64,000 nt of DNA from JAMXLO01 sp963696645 (GCA_963696645.1 CAVOKY010000005.1:434001-498000); one strand, 5' to 3'; shown: positions 30,202 to 38,838, counted from the first letter of the stretch. The notes: a model not told the origin generated them from the letters alone. Made by a program: numbers and translations.

Positions 30202-30223
30202 CAGTCATATAACTATCTGACTG
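30202..30223. promoter_or_regulatory. Possible operator of the MarR-GNAT gene
   Basis: CAGTCA (30202-30207) and TGACTG (30218-30223) form a perfect inverted repeat around a 10-base AT-rich spacer, directly after a TTGACT (30196-30201) and 10 bases before the ATG of the MarR-GNAT gene. The geometry fits a dimeric winged-helix repressor acting on its own promoter. The -10 element cannot be fixed with confidence. Confidence 0.45.
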
Positions 30224-30233
30224 TCGCCGGCGT

Positions 30234-31169
30234 ATGGACAATGCCGCCTCCATCACGTTGCAACACCGTGTGGCCGCCGTCCGGCGGTTCAATCGCTGTT
30301 ACACGCGTGCAATCGGCGTTCTGCGCGACGGCCTGTTGCAGAGCGCCTTTTCCCTCACCGAGGCACGCCTGCTTTACGAACTCGCCCAGCGGACTGACGT
30401 CACCGCATCCGTGCTTTGCCGTGACCTTGGATTGGACTCAGGTTACCTCAGCCGAATCCTGCAACGCTTCGAGCGGGACGGCTTGGTCACGCGCGCCGCG
30501 TCCGCAACCGACCGCCGCCAAAGCCCCCTGTCGCTGACCATGGCGGGGCGCGAGGCATTCGCTCCACTCGACGCACGATCGCGCGAGGAGGTCGGGGCTT
30601 TGCTCGCTGATCTGACGGAACCCGCGCAGGCCTCGCTGGTCGCCGCGATGGGTCAGATCGAAACCCTGCTCGGCGCACTGCATGCAGCACCGTGGTTGCT
30701 CCGCCAGCATCGACCCGGCGATATCGGTTGGGTGGTGGCGCGACACGGCGCGCTGTACGCGGAGGAATACGGCCTCGACCATCGTTTCGAGGCGCTGGTG
30801 GCGCAAGTCGCCGGCGAATTCCTTGCCCGGCATGATCCCGCCCGTGAGCGCTGCTGGATCGCCGAGCGCAACGGTGTGAACGTCGGGTCGGTATTCCTGG
30901 TGCGGAAATCCGATGAGGTCGCCAAACTGCGTCTGTTGATCGTGGAGCCCGCAGCCCGTGGTCTCGGCATCGGCCAGCGCCTCGTTACGGAGTGCGTCAG
31001 CTTCGCCCGTGCGGCCGGTTACCGCGGCATCACGCTATGGACCAACGACGTACTGGTCGCGGCCCGCGCCATCTACCAGCAGGCTGGATTTCACCTGGTG
31101 GCCAGCGCACCGCATCGCGACTTCGGTCCCTCCCTGGTGGGCGAGGACTGGGAACTGTCGCTGTCGTGA
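30234..31169 (+). CDS. MarR-family regulator fused to a GNAT acetyltransferase domain
   Basis: Two-domain cytoplasmic protein of 311 residues. Residues about 1-145 form a MarR winged helix: 'FSLTEARLLYELAQ', 'VLCRDLGLDSGYLSRILQRFERDGLVTR' (recognition helix) and 'DRRQSPLSLTMAGREAF'. Residues about 155-311 are a GNAT domain with the acetyl-CoA loop 'VEPAARGLGIGQRL' and 'IYQQAGFHLV'. Such fusions are known in proteobacteria and may couple ligand acetylation to derepression. A palindrome lies directly upstream, so autoregulation is plausible. The gene is transcribed away from the YXWGXW pair. Confidence 0.88.
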   Translation: MDNAASITLQHRVAAVRRFNRCYTRAIGVLRDGLLQSAFSLTEARLLYELAQRTDVTASVLCRDLGLDSGYLSRILQRFERDGLVTRAASATDRRQSPLSLTMAGREAFAPLDARSREEVGALLADLTEPAQASLVAAMGQIETLLGALHAAPWLLRQHRPGDIGWVVARHGALYAEEYGLDHRFEALVAQVAGEFLARHDPARERCWIAERNGVNVGSVFLVRKSDEVAKLRLLIVEPAARGLGIGQRLVTECVSFARAAGYRGITLWTNDVLVAARAIYQQAGFHLVASAPHRDFGPSLVGEDWELSLS

Positions 31170-31184
31170 CCATCGACCCAAGTA

Positions 31185-32267
31185 TCATTCAATCGATTGT
31201 GTTGCGGCAATCCACGGACCGCGCTCGAGCGGCGTCACGAACAAGCGATGCGTGGCAAACGAGAGCCAGACCCGGCGGCCGCGCAGGAAGTCCGCTCCGA
31301 TCAACGCATCCCCCATGCCACTCGTCATCGGCACCACAGGCAGTGCCGGCGAATGCATAACCGCTGGGCCCACCTGCAATTCGTGGAAGTGATGGATGTG
31401 CACCACTACCTGGTCTGGCGCCGCGCCATGCGCCATCACTGTCCGATCACCGGCCAGTTCACCCTGCTCCAGGCCCATTTGCGCTGCCATGCGCTGGCTG
31501 ATCGAACTCATTTGTGCGCCGGTATCGAGCACCCCCATACCGCGCACGCCATCCAGTTCGAAGGGCACCAGCATTCGGTCGCGCTTCGTGGCGACGCCGG
31601 CCACGCCGACGTAGGCCTCGGTCCAGGGCGGTGGTGCATTCGGGCAGTCGCGACGGGCACGGTACAGCGTCATCCTTTGGGCCGGCAGGTCCATGTCGAT
31701 GTCGAAGGCCAGAAGAATATCGGCGCCCAGCAAACCGTCGGCTGGGCCACCCGAAACCGGTGCGATTCCGAAGCGGCCGACCGAAACCGTGTACACCGGG
31801 AAATGCGTGCCGCCCAGGATCATGCCCTCCGGCAGCCTCGCGTCCCAACTCGCGGTAGGGCTGCCGATGCCGTAGGTGCGCGTGACGTGCTGAAGGTCCC
31901 GCGGCAGATGCAGCCGCTCGACGGCTGCCTCGGTGAGCAAGGTGCGTTCGGCGCCGGTGTCAACCAGTAGGGTCACCGGGGCATCGCCGATGGTGATCTG
32001 GACGAACAGCATGTTGCCGCGCGCTTCCACCGGTAGGACCGCCTCGCGGATCAGTGGGCAAATGCCGGCGGCGTTCGGCGCGCCCGGATCGGCCGCGCAG
32101 CCACCCACGCCGAGCATTGCAAGCAAGGTCAGCGCGCCCATCAGGTGGCGTCGATGTCCTGCGTCGAGCGCACGGTCGACTGCCCCCTCAGCATCTGCCG
32201 AGCCCCTCGATATGCCGGGCGGCGTAGTCGCTGGCGCCATCCGACCTGGCAAATCGCCCCTCCTCAT
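31185..32267 (-). CDS. Retropepsin-like aspartic protease lipoprotein with two DTGA motifs
   Basis: Envelope protein of up to 360 residues. A lipoprotein signal 'GALTLLAMLGVGGC' sits around residues 44-57 of the longest frame, so the real start may be the internal ATG at 32141; no clear ribosome site decides it. Two aspartyl protease catalytic motifs occur: 'LLVDTGAERTLL' in the first half and 'GVLDTGAQMSSIS' in the second. Related pieces 'GLLGADIL' and 'ALIGADFL' follow each one. This indicates a tandem pair of retropepsin lobes within one chain, analogous to the two lobes of pepsin. It is convergent with the MarR-GNAT gene. The substrate is unknown. Confidence 0.8.
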   Translation of the reverse strand: MRRGDLPGRMAPATTPPGISRGSADAEGAVDRALDAGHRRHLMGALTLLAMLGVGGCAADPGAPNAAGICPLIREAVLPVEARGNMLFVQITIGDAPVTLLVDTGAERTLLTEAAVERLHLPRDLQHVTRTYGIGSPTASWDARLPEGMILGGTHFPVYTVSVGRFGIAPVSGGPADGLLGADILLAFDIDMDLPAQRMTLYRARRDCPNAPPPWTEAYVGVAGVATKRDRMLVPFELDGVRGMGVLDTGAQMSSISQRMAAQMGLEQGELAGDRTVMAHGAAPDQVVVHIHHFHELQVGPAVMHSPALPVVPMTSGMGDALIGADFLRGRRVWLSFATHRLFVTPLERGPWIAATQSIE

Positions 32268-32488
32268 GAATTCGCGGTCAGTACGATAACGTGCAACGTC
32301 AACATTGCCTCCGTGGCACCAGCAGCAGCGTCAGGCTCCAGTTGGCGTCCACGACCTGCCCTGACGTGACCAGCAGATCCGCGGATCGCGCTCCCGCGCC
32401 CGCCATGGCGCATGGAGAACGGGCGCCGCAGCGATCTGTTCGGCATCAGCATAAGCTCTGTCGTCGTGCTGCGCGCGCTAATTTGCAG

Positions 32489-32953
32489 TTAACTTTGCGC
32501 CGGGGGCGTCGCGATCTGGGCTTTCAGGAGATCGCGAATTTCGACCAGCAACTCCTCGGTCCTGGTTGGTCCGGCCTTGGCATCCTCGCGGACATGCAAC
32601 TTGGTGAGGGCCTTCACCACCCAGAAGATCGCGAACGCGACGATGACAAAGTTGACGATGGAATTGATGAACAGGCCGAGGTTCAAGGTGGGTGCGCCGG
32701 CGTGCTGCGCATCGGCCAGATTGGCGTAGTGCTGCCCGTTCAGCGACCAGAACACATTCGAGAAGTCGATGCTGCCGATTGCCAGGCCGAGCAGTGGATT
32801 GAACACGTCCTTGACCAGGCTGTTGACCACGCCGGTGAAGGCTACGCCGATGATGATGCCGACCGCGAGGTCCACGACGTTGCCGCGCATGATGAAGGCG
32901 CGGAATTCGCTGATCCAGGACGGTGTCCTGGGCAGATAGCTGCTTGCCGACAT
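32489..32953 (-). CDS. mscL: Large-conductance mechanosensitive channel MscL
   Basis: Inner-membrane pentameric channel of about 154 residues that opens under hypo-osmotic membrane tension. The first helix reads 'GNVVDLAVGIIIGVAFTGVV' after the amphipathic 'EFRAFIMR', and the second 'GLFINSIVNFVIVAFAIFWVV'. The C-terminal helix 'TEELLVEIRDLLKAQ' matches the cytoplasmic bundle. GGGAG before the ATG at 32953 supports this start over in-frame starts at 33010 and 32968. It is a stand-alone gene. The 221 bp between it and the protease gene hold nothing recognisable. Confidence 0.94.
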   Translation of the reverse strand: MSASSYLPRTPSWISEFRAFIMRGNVVDLAVGIIIGVAFTGVVNSLVKDVFNPLLGLAIGSIDFSNVFWSLNGQHYANLADAQHAGAPTLNLGLFINSIVNFVIVAFAIFWVVKALTKLHVREDAKAGPTRTEELLVEIRDLLKAQIATPPAQS

Positions 32954-33053
32954 CTTGATCTCCCCCATGGTGATGGCCCAAGTCATCCCCGGCGCTGGCG
33001 CCGTTGGCAAGACACGCTAATCTGCCGCTTCGCTAACACCGGGGAGGACCGGC

Positions 33054-33938
33054 ATGTCCAGCAGCGCAGCCACCGCGGTCGCCGACCGCATTCAGATCGT
33101 GCCGACCGGCGCCGCACTCGCCGCCGAACTGCGCGGTGTCGATCTTCGCCGGATCGACGACCGCGACTTCGCCGCAATCCATCGCGCCTGGCTCAATCAC
33201 CTCGTGCTGTTGTTCCGTGGCCAGGAGCTCACCGATGACGACCTGACCGCGTTCAGTCGCCGCTTCGGCGACCTCGACCTGGCGCCGATCCAGGAGAATG
33301 GGCGCCGCTTCGTCGACGGCTATCCGGAAATCTACGTGGTCTCCAACGTGATCGAGAACGGCGTGGCGATCGGCAGCCTCGGAGCCGGCGAGGCGGTGTG
33401 GCACACCGACATGTCCTACCTCGACGACCCGCCCAAGGCGAGCATGCTGTATGCGCTGGAGGTGCCGCCAACCGGAGGCAACACCGGATTCACCAACATG
33501 TACCGGGCCTACGACGAGATGCCGGAGGCGCTGAAGCGGCGCGTGGCCGGACTGCGCCTGAAGCACGACGGCACCTACAACAGCGGCGGCTACGTGCGCG
33601 AGGGGATCACCGCGACCGACGATCCCGTTGCCTCACCCGGCACCTATCATCCCGTCGTCTGCACGCATCCGGAGACCGGCCGGCGCTGCCTGTATCTCGG
33701 CCGGCGGCGCAATGCGTATATCGAGGGACTGTCGCTCGCCGAGTCCGAAGCGCTGCTGGACGAACTGTGGCATTGCGCCACGCGCGAGGAGCTGAGCTGG
33801 TACAACACGTGGCGCGTCGGCGATCTGGTGCTGTGGGACAACCGCTGCACGATGCACCGGCGCGATCCGTTCGATGCGGGAAGCCGCCGGATCATGCATC
33901 GCACGCAGATGAAGGGCGGATCACGGCCACACGCCTGA
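33054..33938 (+). CDS. TauD/TfdA-family 2-oxoglutarate dioxygenase
   Basis: Alpha-ketoglutarate-dependent dioxygenase of 294 residues resembling taurine or 2,4-D dioxygenases. It contains 'LRGVDLRRIDDRDFAAIHRAW', 'LLFRGQELTDDDLTAFSRRFGDL', the iron ligands in 'VWHTDMSY', and the distal His in 'WDNRCTMHRRDPFD' followed by 'RRIMHRTQM', whose Arg should bind 2OG. GGGGAGG precedes the ATG at 33054. A second TauD-type enzyme lies at 570-1646, but the two are not close paralogues. A cupin gene follows on the opposite strand. The substrate is unassigned. Confidence 0.9.
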   Translation: MSSSAATAVADRIQIVPTGAALAAELRGVDLRRIDDRDFAAIHRAWLNHLVLLFRGQELTDDDLTAFSRRFGDLDLAPIQENGRRFVDGYPEIYVVSNVIENGVAIGSLGAGEAVWHTDMSYLDDPPKASMLYALEVPPTGGNTGFTNMYRAYDEMPEALKRRVAGLRLKHDGTYNSGGYVREGITATDDPVASPGTYHPVVCTHPETGRRCLYLGRRRNAYIEGLSLAESEALLDELWHCATREELSWYNTWRVGDLVLWDNRCTMHRRDPFDAGSRRIMHRTQMKGGSRPHA

Positions 33939-34000
33939 AACCAGAGGACGCGCCGCCATCGTCATGCTCGCGCTTGGCGCCAGCTTTCAGGCCGTCGCCG

Positions 34001-34490
34001 TCATCCCTCCTCGGAGCGGATGAACCTCTGCCTTGCCTGAATATCGGCAACGCCGCCAGGCCGTTCGAACGGTGCCGGGGTGACTTCGCCGGGACGGCGA
34101 GGGCGGCCGATGGCGCGGAACCAGTCCTCCAGACCAGCTGGCGCGATGCACCACAGCAAACGCATCTGTCCAGCGCCGGTATTCTGGACCTTATGCTGCA
34201 CGGCGCGGCCGATCAGGATCGTCGTCTCCGGCCGCACCTCGTACCGCTGGTCGCCAACCTCGGCACAGCCTTCGCCGACGTAGCAGGACAGCACCTCGTG
34301 CTGACGCTCGTGCGCATGGCGACGGATGTACGCGCCCGGTTCGAGCACCTGGATGCCCATCGAGAAACCGTCGTACGGCGTGTGGCGTCAGCTTGTTGAT
34401 GATGTAGCCGACAGATGGCAGAGGCTGCCAAAGCAACTCGCCGTCCTCCGGACCCAGCACGACAACATGGCCTGTGGCGAACTCGTTCAT
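34001..34490 (-). pseudogene. Cupin-domain protein, one apparent frameshift
   Basis: Small beta-barrel protein of about 162 residues. The start is ATG 34490 after GGAGGGG, reading 'MNEFATGHVVVLGPEDGELL' to 'NKLTPHA'. The remainder continues in another frame from about 34375 with 'YDGFSMGIQVLEPGAYIRRHAHERQHEVL', holding the cupin metal motif H-x-H around 'RRHAHERQHE', then 'TILIGRAVQHKVQNTG'. Removing one base at about 34376 joins the two, though a 7-base near-repeat there offers another repair. It is a metal-dependent or regulatory cupin of unknown substrate, convergent with the TauD-like gene. Confidence 0.75.
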
Positions 34491-34584
34491 GTGTCCCCTC
34501 CGTGAACCGGCAGATGCCCCCGAGCTTAGCGCCGCCCGCGCCCGCCTGATATGATCGCGCGGGTCCAGGGGAAGGAACCGACCG

Positions 34585-35508
34585 ATGAGCGCGACAAACT
34601 GGCAGGCCGGCGCGGCCTATGTCGATGGCCGCTTCATGCCGGTCGCCGAGGCAATGATCCCGGTTACCGATTGGGGCTATCGCAGGTCGGATGTGACCTA
34701 CGACGTGGTCAGCGTATGGCATGGCGCGTTCTTCCGGCTGGACGATCACCTACGGCGGTTCCGCGCCTCGATGGACTATTTCCGTCTGAACCCGCGCGAG
34801 AGCGACGGCGATATCCGCGGCATCCTGCACGAACTGGTGCGGCGCACCGGATTGCGCGAGGCCTATGTCGCGATGGACTGTCTGCGCGGCGCGGCTCCGC
34901 CGCACCTGCGCCGGCACCCCGCCAATGCACGCAACTACCTGCTGGCGTTCGCCGTGCCCTACGTCTGGCTGATGCCGCGCGACGTCATCAAGCGCGGCGC
35001 GCACCTGATCGTCGCCTCCAATCCGCGCATTCCCGAGGCATGCGTCAATCCGCGCGCCAAGAATTTCCATTGGGCCGACATAACTCGTGCTCTGTTCGAG
35101 GCGCAGGACAAGGGCGCCGACAATCCCGTGCTGCTCGACTTGGACGGCAATGTAACCGAGGGTCCCGGCTTCAACATATTCGCGGTGACCAATGGCGTCG
35201 TGGTGACGCCAGATCGGGGCGTCTTGGAAGGCATCACACGGCTGGCGGTGATCCAATTGTGCGAAAAGCTGAGATTGCCATGCGAGGTGCGCCGCGTTCC
35301 GCTGGAGGAATTGCGTTCTGCTGACGAAGTGTTCATCTCGTCCACCGCCGGCGGCGTGATCGGCGTGACGCGCCTGGATGACCGCATCCTCGGCAACGAT
35401 CGGCCAGGACCGATAACCGAGACGCTGCACGACGCCTACTGGAGCTTCCGCCGCGAGGGCTGGTGCGCCGAGCCGATCGACTACGCGTGCGTTGGGGCGG
35501 CGGAATAG
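34585..35508 (+). CDS. Class IV (fold type IV) PLP aminotransferase, BCAT/D-amino acid or amine transaminase-like
   Basis: PLP enzyme of 307 residues. It begins 'AAYVDGRFMPVAEAMIPVTDWGYRRSD', typical of fold IV, and binds PLP through Lys159 in 'NPRAKNFHWAD'. 'LLDLDGNVTEGPGFNIFAV' supplies the conserved Glu and 'FISSTAGGVIGV' the phosphate loop. The 'TDWGYRRSDVTYDV' segment resembles the substrate loops of D-amino-acid and R-selective amine transaminases as well as IlvE, so the substrate is open. It is followed after 9 bases by the glycosylase-like gene on the same strand. Confidence 0.87.
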   Translation: MSATNWQAGAAYVDGRFMPVAEAMIPVTDWGYRRSDVTYDVVSVWHGAFFRLDDHLRRFRASMDYFRLNPRESDGDIRGILHELVRRTGLREAYVAMDCLRGAAPPHLRRHPANARNYLLAFAVPYVWLMPRDVIKRGAHLIVASNPRIPEACVNPRAKNFHWADITRALFEAQDKGADNPVLLDLDGNVTEGPGFNIFAVTNGVVVTPDRGVLEGITRLAVIQLCEKLRLPCEVRRVPLEELRSADEVFISSTAGGVIGVTRLDDRILGNDRPGPITETLHDAYWSFRREGWCAEPIDYACVGAAE

Positions 35509-35517
35509 GACGCCAGG

Positions 35518-36369
35518 ATGGAGGACCTTGCCGCCCTGCGGTTGCAGATCGAATGGGGCGCGGACGAGGCGCTTGAGCCCGAGCCCGTCAATCGGCTGCA
35601 TGCGTTGTCCCCTGCTTCCCACCCCATGGCGCAAGGGGCGGGGCAGATCGCAACGGCAAAGGCAGAGGAAAATGCTGCCCGTCCCATTGCTGGCTTGAAC
35701 CGCGAATCGGACCAAGGGCGGGGGGAGGGGGCCGCAAACCTCTCAGCCCCACGCAGCACCGCAGCGGAACGCGCCCACCAGGTCGCCGGCTCGGCGCCCA
35801 CCCTCGAAGCCCTCCGCGCAGCGATCGCCAGCTTCGACGGCTGCAGCTTGCGCGACACCGCGGGCAACATTGTGTTCGCCGAGGGCGATCCATCCGCCGG
35901 CTTGCTGCTGATCGGCGACGCGCCGGGGGCGGCCGAGGACCGCTCCGGCACGCCATTTGCCGGCCCCGCCGGCGCCTATCTCGACAGGATGCTCGCCTCG
36001 ATCGGGTTGCAACGCAGCCAACTGATGCTGGCGGCGCTGATCCCGTGGCGCCCACCGGGCGACCGGCCGCCCAACCCGGCTGAACTGGCAATCTGCATGC
36101 CTTTCCTGCACCGGCAGATCGCCCTGGCCACGCCGCGCCGGCTGGTCCTGCTCGGTCCGCTCGCGACGCGCTCCCTGCTTGGTCAGATCGGGTCTCGCCG
36201 TCGGGCGCGCGGCGCCTGGCTGGAAGCCGCCATTCCAGGAGTGTCCGGCACACTGCCGACCCTGCCGACCTTCAGGCCGACGGACCTGATGCGCAATCCA
36301 GCCGACCGACGCGCGGCGTGGGCCGATCTTCGACTGCTGCGGCGGACACTCAACTCGGACGACGCGTAA
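35518..36369 (+). CDS. Atypical uracil-DNA glycosylase superfamily protein (family 4-like)
   Basis: Protein of 283 residues: a low-complexity N-terminal 80 residues, then a UDG fold (about 95-283). The phosphate/uracil-site block 'LIGDAPGAAEDRSGTPFAGPAG' matches family 4 ('GEAPG-x-x-ED'). The [4Fe-4S] ligands of family 4 are mostly missing: only one Cys lies before this motif, in 'FDGCSLRDTAGN'. The usual catalytic C-terminal 'HPSYLLR' reads 'FRPTDLMRNP', with Arg-Pro in place of His-Pro. Many alphaproteobacteria carry this type; activity on uracil is uncertain. It lies 9 bp after the aminotransferase stop, probably the same transcript. Confidence 0.8.
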   Translation: MEDLAALRLQIEWGADEALEPEPVNRLHALSPASHPMAQGAGQIATAKAEENAARPIAGLNRESDQGRGEGAANLSAPRSTAAERAHQVAGSAPTLEALRAAIASFDGCSLRDTAGNIVFAEGDPSAGLLLIGDAPGAAEDRSGTPFAGPAGAYLDRMLASIGLQRSQLMLAALIPWRPPGDRPPNPAELAICMPFLHRQIALATPRRLVLLGPLATRSLLGQIGSRRRARGAWLEAAIPGVSGTLPTLPTFRPTDLMRNPADRRAAWADLRLLRRTLNSDDA

Positions 36370-36435
36370 CGGCTTCACGCCGCTCGCGTAGCGGCGCAGA
36401 TTGGCGGCCACTACGCGCATCCTGGAGCACGCACC

Positions 36436-36984
36436 ATGGCACGCATCGATGAAAGCCGACCGTTCGTCCCGGTTAACATCGCCATCCTGACCGTGTCGGA
36501 CACACGCACGCTGGCCAACGATACATCTGGCGACGCGCTCGCCGACCGGATCACGCAGGCCAACCATCGCGTCGCCGCGCGAGCCATCGAGAAGGACGAT
36601 GCCGGCGCAATCGAACGCCATCTGCGCACGTGGATCGCCGATCCTCAGATCGACGTGGTGATCACCACGGGCGGCACCGGCATCACCGGGCGGGACGTGA
36701 CGCCGGAAGCGTTCGACCGCGTGCTGGAAAAGCGCATCGAGGGTTTCGGTGAATTGTTCCGCATGCTGAGCTACCAGAAGATTGGCACCTCCACGATGCA
36801 GTCGCGCGCGCTGGGCGGTGTCGCCGGCGGAACTTACCTGTTCGCGCTCCCCGGCAGCACGGGCGCGGTGAAGGATGCGTGGGACGACATACTGCTGGCA
36901 CAGCTCGACAACCGCCATCGCCCTTGCAACCTGGTCGAACTGATGCCTCGGCTGCAGGAGCACCTGAAGCCGGCGGCGGAGTGA
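36436..36984 (+). CDS. moaB: Molybdenum cofactor biosynthesis protein MoaB/MogA family
   Basis: Molybdopterin adenylyltransferase-type protein of 182 residues in the pathway that makes the cofactor used by FdsA and the CoxL-like enzyme in this window. Conserved blocks are 'LTVSDTRTLANDTSG', 'TTGGTGITGRDVTPEAF' and 'FALPGSTGAVKDAWD'. The family labelled MoaB is structurally like MogA, and in organisms without MogA it performs the adenylation step. The ATG at 36436 gives the standard N terminus. It stands 66 bp after the glycosylase gene and is followed by a dispersed hairpin repeat. Confidence 0.93.
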   Translation: MARIDESRPFVPVNIAILTVSDTRTLANDTSGDALADRITQANHRVAARAIEKDDAGAIERHLRTWIADPQIDVVITTGGTGITGRDVTPEAFDRVLEKRIEGFGELFRMLSYQKIGTSTMQSRALGGVAGGTYLFALPGSTGAVKDAWDDILLAQLDNRHRPCNLVELMPRLQEHLKPAAE

Positions 36985-37024
36985 GTTGCCTTTCGCAGCG
37001 GACGGTTGCGAATCGCGTACAATT

Positions 37025-37122
37025 GTCATTGTTAGGAGCGCAGCGACGAAGCAATCTCCGGCCAATAACGGCCGGATCTTACCGGCAGAGGATTGCTTCG
37101 TCGCCGCGCTCCTCACAATGAC
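37025..37122. repeat. Interspersed hairpin repeat, copy 2
   Basis: Arms 37025-37056 and 37091-37122 are 32 bases long and complementary at 30 positions. The arm starts GTCATTGTTAGGAGCGCAG and ends GACGAAGCAATC, the same unit as at 3807-3904. Inside the loop there is a second small inverted repeat, CCGGCC...GGCCGG. It sits between two convergent genes, moaB and the DJ-1-type gene, where it could act as a shared 3' end stabiliser. Confidence 0.9.
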
Positions 37123-37127
37123 AGGGC

Positions 37128-37796
37128 CTATCGCTGCGTGATCCGCGCCACCAGCGCCTCGCGGTCGGCGCGCATCCCGGCACCGCGTTGTCGAGCGGAC
37201 GCGAGCACATCCGGTGGCGCTGACTCCGGCGTCCCGGCATCGAACGGCGGCGCCGGCGCATATTCGATCTGCAACTGAATCGCCTGTGCGGCTTGCAGAC
37301 CGGCGAGTTCGGCAACCACGGTCAGCGCAAAATCGATGCCGGCCGTTACGCCGCCGCCGGTGAACAGGTTGCCGTCGCGCACCACCCTGCCGGCAGTCGG
37401 CACCGCGCCGAACGCTGCAAGCAGGTCGCGCGCACCCCAATGCGATGTGGCGCGCTTGCCACGAAGCAGACCTGCGGCACCCAGTACCAGCGAACCGGTG
37501 CACACCGAGCCGATATAGCGCGCCTGCGCCGCCTGCCGACGCAGCCAATCCAGTACTTCAGCATCCTCCATCAGCGCGTTGACGCCGGGTCCGCCTGGCA
37601 CGCAGACAACGTCGAGCGGCGGGCAGTCGCGCAGCGTGGCGTATGGCAGCAGCCGCAGGCCGGTGTCCGCCTCGACCGGTTCCAGCGTCTTCCACAGCAG
37701 CAGCACTTCGGTGCCAGGCACGCGGGTGAACACCTCGAACGGGCCCGTCAGATCGAGCTGCGTCATCCGCGGGAACAGCAACATTCCGATTCGCAT
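37128..37796 (-). CDS. DJ-1/PfpI-family protein, isonitrile hydratase-like
   Basis: Cytoplasmic protein of 222 residues with the DJ-1/PfpI fold. The N terminus 'MRIGMLLFPRMTQLDLTGPFEVF' and the nucleophile Cys99 in 'GSVCTGSLVLGAAGLL', followed by 'ATSHWGARDLL', match isonitrile hydratase (InhA) and related amidohydratase-like members. AGGAG precedes the ATG at 37796. It is divergent, with a 55-bp gap, from an AraC-type regulator whose sensor domain is also DJ-1-like, implying that the regulator controls it. Confidence 0.87.
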   Translation of the reverse strand: MRIGMLLFPRMTQLDLTGPFEVFTRVPGTEVLLLWKTLEPVEADTGLRLLPYATLRDCPPLDVVCVPGGPGVNALMEDAEVLDWLRRQAAQARYIGSVCTGSLVLGAAGLLRGKRATSHWGARDLLAAFGAVPTAGRVVRDGNLFTGGGVTAGIDFALTVVAELAGLQAAQAIQLQIEYAPAPPFDAGTPESAPPDVLASARQRGAGMRADREALVARITQR

Positions 37797-37851
37797 GGTG
37801 ACTTTCTCCTGGCTGGACAAGGCGATGCTGGCACGGCAGTGTTTGGCGGAA

Positions 37852-38838
37852 ATGCCAAAGACCCCTCGGATTCTGCCAAAGCTTCGACGTGTGGAAATAC
37901 TGGTCTTCCCGCACGTGCAGTTGCTGGACGTCGCCGGTCCGCTCCAGGTATTTGCCACCGCGAACGAACTGGCGTGCCAGGCTGGCGAGCCGCCGCCGTA
38001 CAATCCGCACGTCGTCGCGCCGAATGGCGGGCCGGTCGTGGCATCGGCGGGCCTGCCGCTGATCGCCGAGCCGCTGCGTCCGGTACGCCACACCATCGAC
38101 ACGCTGCTGATCGCCGGCGGGCCGGGCGTGCGCAACCTCGTCGCGGATCGCCATTTGCTGCGCTGGATCACGCAGCGGAGCCGCCGCGCACGGCGCACCG
38201 CCTCGGTCTGCACCGGCGCCTTCCTGCTCGCCGCAACCGGACTGCTGGACGGCAGACACGTCACCACGCATTGGCAGCGCTGCGCCGAACTGGCGCGCCG
38301 CCACCCGGCGCTGCATGTCGAAAGCGACCCGATCTTCGTGCGCGACGGTGACGTGTGGACATCCGCCGGGGTCACCGCTGGCATCGATCTGGCGCTGGCG
38401 TTCGTCGAGGCCGATCTCGGCCGATCGGCTGCATTGGCGGTGGCGCGGCACCTTGTGGTGTTCGCCAAGCGCCCCGGCGGGCAGGCGCAATTCAGTGCAG
38501 GCCTGGCATTGGCGGAAGATCCCGGCTTTGACGCACTCCACACCTGGATGGCTGGCAACCTGCATCAGGATCTGTCGGTGTCGCGTCTCGCCGACCGCGC
38601 CGGCATGAGCGAACGCAGCTTTGCCCGCCGCTACCGCAGTGCTACCGGCATGACGCCATCCCGTGCCGTCGAGCGTCTGCGGGTCGAAGCGGCGCGCGAG
38701 GCACTGGGCGCCACGCGCCGCTCTATCAAGGATGTCGCCAGGCGCTGCGGATTCGGCTCGGAAGAGACCATGCGGCGCAGTTTCCTGCGGGTATTGGCGG
38801 TGGCCCCGCGCGACTACCGCCTCCGCTTCCCCACCTGA
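37852..38838 (+). CDS. GlxA-family AraC transcriptional regulator (DJ-1 sensor + HTH)
   Basis: Regulator of about 328 residues. Residues about 13-190 form a DJ-1/PfpI domain ('ILVFPHVQLLDVAGPLQVF', 'RTASVCTGAFLLAATGLLDG', 'TTHWQRC'), and about 220-328 an AraC DNA-binding domain with 'LSVSRLADRAGMSERSFARRY' and 'IKDVARRCGFGSEETMRRSF'. The ATG at 37852 is the first usable start after the divergent gene; a GTG at 37888 is an alternative. The Cys of the DJ-1 site is retained although these sensors are normally not enzymes. It probably regulates the divergent isonitrile hydratase-like gene. Its 3' end overlaps the convergent gene by 25 bp. Confidence 0.9.
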   Translation: MPKTPRILPKLRRVEILVFPHVQLLDVAGPLQVFATANELACQAGEPPPYNPHVVAPNGGPVVASAGLPLIAEPLRPVRHTIDTLLIAGGPGVRNLVADRHLLRWITQRSRRARRTASVCTGAFLLAATGLLDGRHVTTHWQRCAELARRHPALHVESDPIFVRDGDVWTSAGVTAGIDLALAFVEADLGRSAALAVARHLVVFAKRPGGQAQFSAGLALAEDPGFDALHTWMAGNLHQDLSVSRLADRAGMSERSFARRYRSATGMTPSRAVERLRVEAAREALGATRRSIKDVARRCGFGSEETMRRSFLRVLAVAPRDYRLRFPT

